Positions 45,908-55,600 of a stretch of 64,000 bases of DNA are shown piece after piece (the stretch's first letter is position 1; every line of letters begins with the position of its first letter). Location: assembly GCF_029873635.1 (NCBI RefSeq), contig NC_080418.1, positions 14,859,562 to 14,923,561 of the forward strand, given 5' to 3'. The notes below the pieces were generated by a model. It worked only from the letters and a program-made list of their open reading frames with translations. It made no database searches and was not told where the DNA came from. The position numbers and the translations under genes were made by a program. The stretch is from Malania oleifera (lineage: Eukaryota; Streptophyta; Magnoliopsida; Santalales; Ximeniaceae).

Positions 45908-47815
45908 TGTGATGCCCCGATTTTTCATACCATTTTTTTCCCATACAAATAATACATACACCACATATCGGCCACGTCATCTAGTGATACCACAATAAAT
46001 AACCCGACCCAAAAGTGGGTACTAGGTATACAATCATACTCATATACATAATCCTAACAACGGAAGTCATTTCATAAACATATACATACCACAGTGAATA
46101 CACATAATAAAGTACTATACCATTCATATGTATAAGTCTAATACATAAACCTTTAGGGGAATCAAACCTCCCTAACTCAAAATACTCACCCTGACTACAC
46201 AGGGTAACTGCTCCCTTCTATCTCGGAGCTCGATCATCAGGTCTATCTCTATTTTTTGAAATATTTAAATGATTGGGTGAGACACATCTCAGTAAGATGG
46301 AATAAATTATCTACAGTGTGTGACAATATGAGATTCATTATATTATAGCATATAAACATATTAGTGATAGTATCTTTTGAGAAAATATAACATTTCCATA
46401 ATTATAATCATATTGATATACAACACAAGCTTTCATAAGTTTTTTCTTCCATTCCCAAAATCATTTATTTGTATCCCAAGTTAACCGATGAAGTTATTGA
46501 GAGTAGGGAAACTTACCCGCCCATACAAGCAACTTCCCTCTGCCCTGATATCGTTTGCTGCCTAGTTTGATTAACTCAGGTTCAGCTACAACTAATACTT
46601 ATTAGAGCACTCACCTTACTTAGTAATCCCTCATGTTGTGTGTTTTACTTCGCTTTAATTATTTATTAACTCACGCTATTTCATTTCCCATTTTCTTTCT
46701 CGTTTCCATTCCCATTTTATGTCCATTTTCATTCCATTTCCATTATCATTTCCATTTCCATATCAAGCTCTTGAGCATCACCATAACTGATACATCCGTT
46801 TCTGTACTCATGGCTACCCTTAGGATATTCTCTATGCCATGCTTTTCCCCATGGTCAAGGTTGTGCGGCTCGAAGGCTGGACCTAACTGCGGTTGGCCAA
46901 CCTAGTTAGGTCAAATATCATCACATATCTCCATTTATATTTTCAATAATCTCATTTCAACTTTCACAATTCATTTCATCAATTTAGTAATCACATTTCC
47001 ATGTACACATTTCAATATAAATCATATGCCACACAAGTTTTCATATGATATTTGTATCATAATAAATTTCAGGAAAAATACCATACACCATTTTAATATA
47101 TTTCTCAACCCATAATTTCCATAAAAAGACTTCTATAATTTATTCCCCATACCAGACTTACTGAGAGGTCCACTAACACCCAAATGTTGACGCTCCTTGG
47201 CGTTCCCAACTCAAAAGCCTAAAAATCACATTTTTACTAAATCAGTCAGCTCATTTCCCATAATAATTTTTGTATAATACTACCTACATTTCAAATACTC
47301 CAAACAACCTATAATATCTTTAAATCTCTTACTTACCATGATTTTGGAATAATGCCTCAAAACTCCAAACTGGAAATCTACTTCGCTTATGTTGCAAAGA
47401 ATCTTCCCAGGAACCCCGTGGGGGTTCCTGATTGTCAATCCAAAAAAAAATGAGGCCGGAATCGAAGAGACAAGGAAGAGGGGTTTGTGGGCTTGGGAAG
47501 GGGAGAGAGTGAGTTTTTATTTTGTTTAACAAAATCACCCGCGGGATCTTCCTTATAAAGCTCTCTGCACAGAAAAAAGTTGACAATTTTCTCCAGCTCT
47601 CAGAAAACCGTTGCCGATTTTCTATTTAACCGGCCCAACTTACTATTTCACCTGTTACCGTTTTGCGGTAAATTTGATAACCGTCGCCGATTTTCTGCCT
47701 CCTTCAGAAAATCGTCACTGCTTTTCTCCTTCCTTAGCCAAAAATACATTTTTCTCATTTCTTTTATTATTTTATTTCCTGTATCTCTACAATTGGGGAC
47801 ATAGGGGTATTTATT
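45908..47815 (-). repeat. 5' LTR of gypsy element C, outer end uncertain
   Basis: Begins TGTGATGCCCC after the primer site. It shows the GGGTGAGACA...CTCAGTAAG motif (46274-46297) shared by gypsy LTRs of the window and, in sense, a TATA-like CTTTATAAGG near 47558-47549. Beyond that are repeated ACCGT(T/C)GCCGATTTTCTG blocks (47600-47720). No LTR terminus is recognised, and copia-like LTR sequence takes over at about 47815. Confidence 0.65.
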
Positions 47816-48724
47816 AAAATTGTTTTAAAGCTGTTTAAGAAAATTAACCCCATTTAACTTTCTTAACCGTGGTAAAAATTAAAACAACTTGAGAGTTTCG
47901 AGTGCCTGATCCACAGTTCGGTTGCCCAAATAGAAACAATGAAAAAAGTTACATTTTAAAGTTTGGTTGCCTAAAACAGGGTTTGGTTTGCTAACGTAAG
48001 GCGATATCCATTCTATTCGCGGTTCGGTTGCCTGGTTCTGAGTTCGATAGCCCGAGGTATTTTTGAATGTGAGATTCGGTCTGCTGAGTTGGTGGGAAAA
48101 GTCAGAATCATGGTTCAGTTGACCGAGGATAGTACATTCATTTTGGTTTGGTCGCCCGAAACCAAGTCAATTTGCTAACTGGTCAATGATTTGGTCGCCC
48201 GAAGTGTTTTGAACACAATGGTTCGGTCGCCCGAAGCCTCACTGATTTTACTTTATAAGTCTACTTTTACTTCAATTAAATCCTATGATAATATGTGATT
48301 TTGAGGACTATCTTACATGTAAGTGCAAGGACCTAGGGTCTTTTCTAAGGTTTTAGGCATTTAAGCTTAGCCTAAAGAATCTGGCGTCGATCGACCGAAA
48401 ATTGATTGAAGTCTTGTCTAAGGTCTCTCAATTTCCAAGTGATGTGTAGGGACCTAGGGTCATTCTAATGCCTTTGAGCTTATTAATTCTTACATGCATG
48501 ATATGCAATAATTATTATGGACCTTTCCTATTCTACTATTATAGACCCGAGATGAACACAATATAAAAATTACAACAAGTGAATCTTCTGGATTTTCTTT
48601 TGCTTCAAGATAACATGTGCCATCATACGATCTTGCTAATATGAACCTACATACAAACTTGATAGACATTAAATACCAGGATATTTGTCATAATCAAAAC
48701 CGAGTATGACCTATAAGGTCAACA
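47815..48724 (-). mobile_element. Truncated SIRE-like copia LTR
   Basis: On the minus strand it begins TGTTGACCTTATAGG at 48724 like the other copia LTRs and carries an array of TTCGGTCGCCCGAAG-type palindromes (48240-47900). It then ends without TATA box or 3' end at about 47815. About 900 of an expected 2000 bp remain. Its intact edge abuts a TRIM element. Confidence 0.75.
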
Positions 48725-48745
48725 ACCTTTCTTTTCGAGAGCCTA

Positions 48746-48816
48746 CCCATAAGAACTTCACGGTTAAGAGTGCTTGGCTTGGAGTAATCTTGGGATGGGT
48801 GACCTTCTGGGAAGTT
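48746..48816 (+). other. 5S rRNA-like internal promoter block, left TRIM LTR
   Basis: From about CCATAAGAACTTCACGGTTA through GGGATGGGTGACCTTCTGGG it follows the 3' two thirds of plant 5S rRNA with several changes. Not a 5S gene: the 5' third is absent and it sits in an LTR that occurs twice. Confidence 0.75.
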
Positions 48817-49172
48817 TTCTTAAGAAGTGTACGAGTGAGGACAAAACATACTGAAAAGGACACGTGTTGGTCTTTGAGACTAGTCATTAGTCCAATAAAG
48901 GCCCGTTCCCTTGTTGTCTGGTCCAGGTGGCGAAGGAGAGATGTAGTGCGCCCTGGCAGACCCAGGTTGGAGCGTCACAAAATGGAATCAGAGCGATTAC
49001 TCAGCCGAAAGTTTGATGAGATTCACATCACTTGGGTTTGAAAATATGGGTTCACAATGAGGACATTGCGTTCTGTAAGTGGGGGAGAATATGATACCTC
49101 GTGGAAGAAAGACTTAAAATGATTAGATGTTACTACCTATATCAACAAGGTGTACCTTTCTTTCAGGAGTCT

Positions 49173-49247
49173 TCCCATAAGAACTTCAAGGTTAAGCGTT
49201 CCTGGCTTGGAGTAATCTTGGGATGGGTGACCTTTTGAGAAGTTTTC
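49173..49247 (+). other. 5S rRNA-like internal promoter block, right TRIM LTR
   Basis: Second copy of the block, more altered in the C-box side (CTTTTGAGAAG in place of CTTCTGGGAAG) and with GTTAAGCGTTCCTGG at the A-box. Confidence 0.75.
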
Positions 49248-49407
49248 TCCGGAAGTGTGTGAGTAAGGACAAAACACATTGAAAATGACACGTGTTGGTT
49301 TGTGGGGCCAGTCATTAGTCCGATAAAGGCCCGCACCCTTGTTATGTGGTCTAGGTGGATGAGGAGAGACGCAGTGCTCCCTGGCAGACTTTGGTTGAGG
49401 CATTACA

Positions 49408-49600
49408 GTCACTAATACTCTACTATTAGTGACGGTTTTGAAATTCATCACTAATACTTGAACTTTAGTGACGATTTTGCAATTCGTCATTAATACTCCA
49501 CTATTAGTGACCGTTTTGAAATCTTCACTAATACTTAAAAAATGGACAATTATTAGTGACGGTTTTAACACCGTCACTAATAATTTAAAACTAATAATTT
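49408..49600. mobile_element. CACTA-like subterminal repeat remnant
   Basis: Several alternating direct and inverted copies of ATTAGTGACGGTTTT and AATTCGTCACTAATAC, each pair forming an imperfect palindrome. The last (49550-49583) is a near-perfect stem TTATTAGTGACGGT / ACCGTCACTAATAA with a short loop. Plant CACTA (En/Spm) transposons commonly have such subterminal arrays. No transposase or terminal CACTACAAGAA motif is seen here, so this is a fragment or a non-autonomous copy. Confidence 0.55.
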
Positions 49601-49973
49601 TTTTTAATCATTATTTCATGTAAAAATATGTAATTAGATTTTTAGATACATAACATTAAACCATAATTACTAAAAAATTCATAAATTATTCAAAATTCTA
49701 ATTCAAATACAAATACATTATACAAATTTAATAAAAATACAGAAATTCCATCTATTTTGATAACAAAAAGTACAAAAAAATTCAAAATTCAAATTCAAAT
49801 ACAAATGCATTATACAAATTCAAATTAAAATATAGAAATTCCATGTGTTCAGATAACAAAAAAAAAATACAAAAAAATAATCAAAAGCTGCTTCCGATTG
49901 TAGTGCATGGCATCGTGCTGATGTTGTGACAGCCGTAAACCCTACAAATTAACAATTATTAAAAAAAAATTAG
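49601..49973. repeat. AT-rich stretch with an approximately 90-bp tandem duplication
   Basis: Two diverged copies (about 49690-49779 and 49780-49868) share AATTCAAATACAAAT, CATTATACAAATT and AGAAATTCCATC/G. It may belong to the CACTA-like remnant. No coding potential. Confidence 0.6.
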
Positions 49974-50275
49974 TGTCATGCCCCGAACCCGTAGGTGGGT
50001 CCCAGGTGTGAATATAGTAACCTAACTTGTCTTTGTATCAATTCAAACACACAAGATACGATACAATAAGAGGGTCAAACCTCGTGGGGTACACAGATGC
50101 CCTATACATATACATATATACATCCATACTCATCAGTTACGTAGTGAAAAATGCTCATCTATCTATATAACATACCATACAAAAGTCAGTACAGAGTTAG
50201 GATACAAATACCCATACAATACAAAGGTTCACATTCCCATAAATACCGTACATACTCTAGTATGTACGCGACCTG
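49974..50275 (-). repeat. Remnant of the 3' LTR of gypsy element D
   Basis: Begins TGTCATGCCCCGAACCCG and follows 52851 onwards closely to the CCCATAAATACCGTACATACTC point (partner position about 53135), then departs into RT coding sequence. Confidence 0.85.
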
Positions 50276-50990
50276 ATTCAACCAGAACTCACACTTCTTC
50301 AGCTTAGCATACAACTTCCTCTCTCGCAAGATCTGTAACACCAACCTTAGATGGTTTTCATGTTCTTTCGGACTCCTCAAGTATACCAGAATATCATCGA
50401 TGAACACCACTACGAACTGATCCAGGTACTCATGAAACACCCTTTTCATCAGATCCATAAAAACTGCCGGCACATTAGTCAACCCGAACGGCATAACCAA
50501 GAACTTATAGTGGCCGTATTTGGTTAGGAAAGCAGTTTTCACTACATGCTCAGATCTAACCCTCACCCGATGATACCCTGACCGTAGGTCGTTCTTTGAA
50601 AAGACATGCGTTCCCTGCAACTGGTGAAATAGATCATCTATACGAGGAAATAGATAACAGTTATTCACTGTCACCTTGTTAATATCACGATAATCAAAGC
50701 ACATACGCATCGACCCGTCCTTCTTCTTCACAAACAAAATTGGAGCTCCCTAGGGTGAAACACTCGGTTGAATAAAACCCTGGTCTAGTAAGTCCTGCAA
50801 CTGCTCCTTTAACTCTCAAAGTTCTGCTGGAGCCATCCGCTACGGAGCTTTAGAGATCGGTACCTTGCTGGGCAGCAACTCTATCATAAACTCCACCTCA
50901 CGATCTGAAGGTAAACTGGGTAACTCATCAGGAAACACATATGGAAACTTGTTGACTATCTGAATCTCCTCGAGTCTCAACTCATCTCAT
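50276..50990 (-). pseudogene. Reverse transcriptase of gypsy element D, truncated
   Basis: [39 protein letters not shown] (first aspartate of the catalytic SKIDL motif still present) and [20 protein letters not shown] with an intact FIDD box. After [10 protein letters not shown] the reading passes into LTR sequence. Upstream, a TAG near 50753 replaces the tryptophan in the SPWGA motif. The catalytic box survives but the domain is cut and split. Confidence 0.83.
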
Positions 50991-51019
50991 GGTGGTTCCT
51001 TCACACAAGCTAGGTACCC

Positions 51020-51610
51020 CTAACACCCGTCCAAGAGTAGTCTCCTCGCTTGTAATGCAGATAGAACCTGTGGCGTCAAAAGCACACACGATCCTACAAA
51101 CTCGTACGCCTGCTCCCGAAGAGGTCTGAACACTACTACCTTCCTACGACAATCAATCACTGCAAAACTGGAGAATAGCCAATCCATCCCTTGTATGATA
51201 TCAAAACCATACATGTTGTATACTACAAGGTTCTCCGGCAGCAGTCTCCCCTGGATATCCACCGGGTAGTTCCCTAACATCTTACTATAGATCAATACAC
51301 TCCCAGTCGGCTTAGTCACAAACGACATCTCATTCAGCACACAGGTTTCAACCCCACATAACTTCACAAAACTAGCAGATATGAATGAATGGGTTGCCCT
51401 CGAATCAAATAAAACAATAGCTCTATTCGAAAGTAATAACATGGTACCTGTCACCACGTTCCCAGCATGTTCTGCATCTGCTGGAGTCAATGAAAACACC
51501 CTCTTCGGAGCCATGGTTGCCAGGTAGTTTCCTCGAGGCATTTGATCACTCCCATGGTTTTGGCTTTGTGCAGGCGTATCTCTCCTTGGTGCCTGATAGC
51601 TCCGTGACAT
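51020..51610 (-). pseudogene. Protease of gypsy element D
   Basis: MSRSYQAPRR at the start is the end of the zinc-knuckle linker. The triad reads LFDSRATHSF, with the glycine of D-S-G replaced by arginine, which should inactivate the retropepsin. FDIIQGMDWLFSSFAVIDCR is the later conserved segment. Confidence 0.8.
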
Positions 51611-52525
51611 GTGGCTCGGCTTGCCACAGCTGTAGAAGTTTCCCTAGAATGGCTAACATTCACCATCATTCCTTTTATGACACTTGGCACATGGTGCGGG
51701 GAATGGATCCCGCTGATAACTCTGCCGCTCGGTGTTTTACCGATAACCGGAACTGTAGCTCTTCTTCTTCTTCCATTGTCCCTACCGAGGACCACTCTGA
51801 AGACCAGAAGATACTGGCCTCTTCCCCTGATCCTGCACTACCTCATCTCTCCAAAGGTCATTGTCAACTATGGTGGCTTTATCCACCAAAACAGAGAACT
51901 CACGGATCTGCAGCATCCCCACAAGACGGCGAATGTCTTTCCTCAGACCCCTCTTAAACCTCTGAGTCTTCTCATGTGCATTCCAAACTAAGTACGACAC
52001 AAATTGAGACAACTCGATAAACCTGGCAGCATACTTCTTCACCGTCAGAGTTGCCCGTGTCAGGCTTGAGAACTCATCGGCCTTCGCATCCCGGGTGGAT
52101 ACCGAAAAGTATCTCTTGAAAAATACCTCCTTAAAGCGACCCCACGTCATACCAGATTGACTGGCTCTCTGCCACTCAAGCAGACTCACTGTCGTCCACC
52201 AACGCCCTACCTCCCTAGTCTGCTGGAAGGTAGCGTACAATGCCTTCTGCTTCTTAGTGAAGTGGAGGGCTTCCAAAATCCTCTCGGTCTTCTCGACCCA
52301 GTCCTTCGCCACTATCGGATCAAGTCCTCTCGTAAATGTCGGAGGGTGCATGTGTGTGAACCTCTCGATGGTACACCCCGCACCAGTAGGAGAGCTCTCG
52401 CGTCTCCTAACATTCCGCCCAATCTCTCGGATCACCTGTCTCGCTAAACCATGAGACACAGAAGGAGACTCATCGCTTGCCATCTCCTCGGAGACACTCT
52501 CCAATTTATTATCCTTGGGCTTCAT
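51611..52525 (-). pseudogene. Gag and zinc knuckle of gypsy element D
   Basis: The start is taken at MKPKDNKLESVSEEMASDES (ATG 52525); an upstream in-frame ATG at 52615 lies in leader sequence. Gag motifs: FTRGLDPIVAKDWVEKTERI, GRWWTTVSLLEW, WGRFKEVFFKRYF. The frame runs to 51782; knuckle sequence (CAKCHKRNDGEC, FYSCGKPSHMSRS) follows near 51690-51600 with stops. Differs from gag A and C enough to be a separate family. Confidence 0.8.
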
Positions 52526-52835
52526 TTTGTAAACAGAATAGGAATCAGTTAGAAGTCCTATACTGTACACAGTTAACACAATCATAGACCTAATCATGTC
52601 AACTATTACTCTCACAGGTCTAAGCCTGCCCAGTCACACCAACATGAATCCATCAATGGTTTGTCCTACCTTTACTGGAATTGTCATCCCTGGAAAAACA
52701 CAGAATACCACCGACAAATCCCGATCTAGCAACAGAACAACCCACGATCAACATTGCCCAATTCCTACATCCTATACTCTGGTATGTACACATCAATACA
52801 CCTAATCAAGTCTACAAGACCTAACAACCTGGTTA

Positions 52836-52847
52836 GCTCTGATACCA
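52836..52847 (-). other. Primer binding site of gypsy element D
   Basis: The minus strand reads TGGTATCAGAGC three bases from the LTR start. Confidence 0.88.
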
Positions 52848-52850
52848 AGT

Positions 52851-53870
52851 TGTCACGCCCCGAACCCGCAGGTGGGTCCCAAGTGTGAATATAGTAACCT
52901 AACCTGTCTTTGTATCAATTCAAACACACAATATACGATATAATAAGAGGGTCTGATCCCGTAGGGTACACGGATGCCCTATACACATACACATATACAT
53001 CCATTCTCATCAGTTACACGGCAAAAAATGCTCATCTATTTATATAACATACCATACGAGAGTCTGTACAGAGTTAGGATACACATACCCATACAATACT
53101 AAGGTTCACATTCCCATAAATATCGTACATACTCCGGGTGTCTACAAAACCATCACGACCACCCGGTTACAAAATCTCGTAGCTAACCAGGTACTAATAG
53201 CAGCAAATGACACCCCCGCTTTTGGTTGCTAGGATGCTAAATACGGCTACCTGATGGACATGAAAACATTGTATGTACATTTGGGGTGAGACACCTCTCA
53301 GTAAGGAAGAAAACAAGTTATATTAGTGTGTGGCATACCAGTGTTATTTTACGTAAAACATAACACTATACAATACAATATAGTTCAAAAACATTTCCAT
53401 ACAATTCCATACAATTCCATACAGTTCTAGTATTTTCACAAATGCATTCCAGTACACACAATGCCCAAAACATACGGTCGGTGTCGTCACACTAATGCAC
53501 AACTACGCTATGACACCCGAAGCTTCAAGCGATTACATTGCCAATACGATGTAGCTTACACTAATATGCAACTACTCCATGAACCTGAAGTTTCACAGCG
53601 ATTACATTGCCAACACGCAACTACTCCATGAAACCCTAATCAACATAGTGATTACATTGCCATACAGTATAGCTCATACCCCTCGGTGACCAGCCGAGAT
53701 ACGTAGTGATATTTCACACCCTTGGATATAGAGCTGGACACTCTCACCCAAGGTTTTCACATCGGTACATGGCGCAGCGTACGGAAATTAGCCGCCACAT
53801 AGCTATTTCAGCGTACGGTTATTAGCCGCCCCTAACTGATTTCACAAAACCTCGAATCATTTTGGAGCTC
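52851..53870 (-). repeat. 5' LTR of gypsy element D, incomplete
   Basis: Begins TGTCACGCCCCGAACCCG. GGGGTGAGACACCTCTCAGT lies at 53284-53303, with AGTGTGTGG downstream at about 53323. The upstream (sense) part with TATA box is not present before 53871, where a different LTR-like repeat begins. Either truncated, or interrupted by that element with the rest beyond the window. Confidence 0.75.
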
Positions 53871-54566
53871 TGACTCACTCGAAAAATAAGCAGCTCGAAA
53901 GCAATCCCAAGTATAGGAGTTATGTCGAGTAATACTAAGCCCAAGGGCTAGATCGTTTCCTTAGGGAATGTGTTTAATCTCAAATTTAATGTTCTTCCAA
54001 TCAAAATTAAATATGCACTGAACTTGGTTTAGATTCGGGGTTTTTCAGAATTTTGGAGAGTTAAACAAAAACTTAAATTAAAGTCCTAAAACTAGCATGC
54101 TTCAATTTAAAGAGTAAGTAGGAATGGAAACTCTAATCTACCTAAGGAAACTTCGAAACACGCGCTAATTAAAAATGGTAACATTAATCATGAAATTAAA
54201 GCATGTAATAGAAACACAGAAAAAATTCAAACACAGATTAAAAGACTGAAACTTTAATACAAACCAAGAACTCGAAACAAAGTTTAACTATCAATTGACT
54301 TAGATGAAAATAAAACACAATAAAAACATAAATAAGAGGAACTAAAGGAATGATAAATAAATAAAAGGAGTTACATTAAATCCGTCCAATCTAATAATAA
54401 CATTAATTAAAAGAAACATAAATAAATAAATATTAAACTCCACTAAAACAAATTAAAATAACTTAACACCCATTCAAACAGTATTTCAAAATTCTAACAA
54501 ACAACTAAAGGAGAGAAGAAATATATTGTTGCAATTGAAAACAAAAGAAAGAAAAGAAAAGAATAA

Positions 54567-54567
<1 letters not shown>

Positions 54568-54598
<31 letters not shown>
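54568..54598. repeat. (GA)n microsatellite
   Basis: About 15 GA units within LTR-like repeat E. Confidence 0.93.
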
Positions 54599-54600
<2 letters not shown>

Positions 54601-55002
54601 CCCGCCATGGAGGATGTTCTCGGGTCAGTTGCTGGTGCTGGCAGAGAGGAGGACTCGCGGTGAAGGCTATGGAGTTGAGGATGCTGCGACGGGTGAAGTG
54701 GTCTGGTTCGTGGACTGCTACTCTGCTGATTGCCGAGGGAGAATTGCGGAGGTCTGGTGCGTGGAGACTGCTATGTGTGGGTCTGGGGGCTACTGGTAGG
54801 AGCTGGTGCTCGTGGTGGTCTGCTACAGGCTGAGCAGGGGGGCCGTGAGGACTGCTGTGTGGAAGGCTTGTGCAGCAGCTATTACAGCAGATGAGAAGAT
54901 GGAGCTATTGTAGAGGAGTTGAGGCTGGACTGAGAATAAAGAGAGGAATACAGGGAAGAGGAGTAGAGCAAGATGGAATGAAGCAAAGCAAACTAAAGAA
55001 GA

Positions 55003-55070
55003 AGAAGAATAATAAGGAGAGGAGAAGAAGAAGAAGAAGAAGAAGAAGAAGAAGAAGGAGAAGAAGAGAG
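55003..55070. repeat. (AAG)n microsatellite
   Basis: AAG/AGA triplets, about 11 pure units in the centre. It produces poly-arginine and poly-leucine frames that are not genes. Confidence 0.93.
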
Positions 55071-55600
55071 GAGAAGAGCGGTGCGCAGGGCACCCACAGA
55101 ACAGGGGAAAAAAGAAAGAATAAATAGGATAGGGGGGAAGAAACCCTATGAATCGCTGGAGCTAACTCGACCCAGAATGGATTTGACCCGTTTGGAAAGA
55201 GCTGACCTGGCAACTTGACCCAACTCAAATTGTTATATTTTTTTCATTTTTTTCATTCTCTGTTCATCGCAAATATGACTCTTTTGGAGCCTATTTCTCA
55301 TAAAACTTAAAACACAAAAGTTGTAGATAATCCTTTCCTTTTTCTCTAGAAATTTGAATCATCTCGATTGGAGCTCAAATGGAAAAGTTATACATGAAAT
55401 ACGAACAGGTATTGGTTTAATTTTTGAGATTTTTCCTGCAACAAAAAATTACCAAAACTTCATAAATAGTGCAATAAAGTTCAAGAATGATGATTTTGGC
55501 ACTTTATTAAAATATTGGACAATTTTGGACATTTAATTAAAAACATAAACCGTAAAGCCCGGGTTAAGATGCCCAATTACGCAGTTTTGACGCGTAATCA

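Larger units (their letters stand above)
35028..47815 (-). mobile_element. Ty3/gypsy retrotransposon C, interrupted
   Basis: On the minus strand: a 5' LTR from 45908 upwards, primer site 45893-45904, gag, protease, RT, RNase H and integrase down to about 35269. No 3' LTR is present: the sequence stops at the copia B junction (35027/35028). Two solo LTRs interrupt it, one between RNase H parts (36782-39002) and one in the protease (40722-44381). It resembles gypsy element A in protein and gene order. Stops and lost catalytic residues occur throughout. Confidence 0.85.
48725..49407 (+). mobile_element. Cassandra-like TRIM element with 5S rRNA-derived LTRs
   Basis: A left LTR fragment (48725-48979), a 110-bp inner part and a complete right LTR (49090-49407, 318 bp). 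The two LTRs align over about 255 bp. The inner part begins with TGGAATCAGAGC (48983-48994), one base from the initiator tRNA-Met primer site, and ends AGTGGGGGAGAAT (49078-49090), a polypurine tract. Each LTR holds a 5S-rRNA-like block with A-box GTTAAG(A/C)GTGCTTGG-type and C-box GGGATGGGTGACCTTCTGGG sequence, the hallmark of Cassandra TRIMs. It encodes no protein. Its left end is cut by the copia LTR. Confidence 0.8.
49974..53870 (-). mobile_element. Ty3/gypsy retrotransposon D with internal deletion
   Basis: 5' LTR from 52851 upwards, primer site, gag, zinc knuckle, protease and the first part of RT on the minus strand. The RT breaks at about 50280 and is joined directly to the last 300 bp of a 3' LTR (49974-50275), which matches the 5' LTR start. 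RT end, RNase H, integrase, polypurine tract and most of the 3' LTR are gone. A deletion by illegitimate recombination explains this. Frames are broken by stops. Confidence 0.87.
53871..55600 (-). repeat. LTR-like repeat E, left copy
   Basis: About 1730 bp with TG...CA ends (TGACTCACTCG at 53871, GCGTAATCA at 55600). The second copy starts at 63711. On the minus strand, just outside its 55600 end, stands TTGGGGGGTG, a possible polypurine tract. Inside are a (GA)n run (54568-54598), a GC-rich segment (54600-54860) and an (AAG)n run. Open frames of 60-107 codons within follow the low-complexity sequence and match nothing known. Composition recalls Tat/Ogre-type LTRs, but no protein supports this. 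Confidence 0.55.

Noticed and set aside
48746..49247. Two 5S rRNA genes
   Set aside because: Only the 3' two thirds of 5S is present, both copies are altered in promoter boxes, and both lie at the same place in a pair of LTRs with primer site and polypurine tract between.
54870..55228. Overlapping open frames of 85 and 107 codons on both strands
   Set aside because: They are the poly-arginine and poly-leucine readings of an (AAG)n microsatellite.
53871..55600. Host gene in the GC-rich part of repeat E (54614-54799)
   Set aside because: Sixty-one codons without a recognisable domain, inside a sequence that appears to recur as an LTR.
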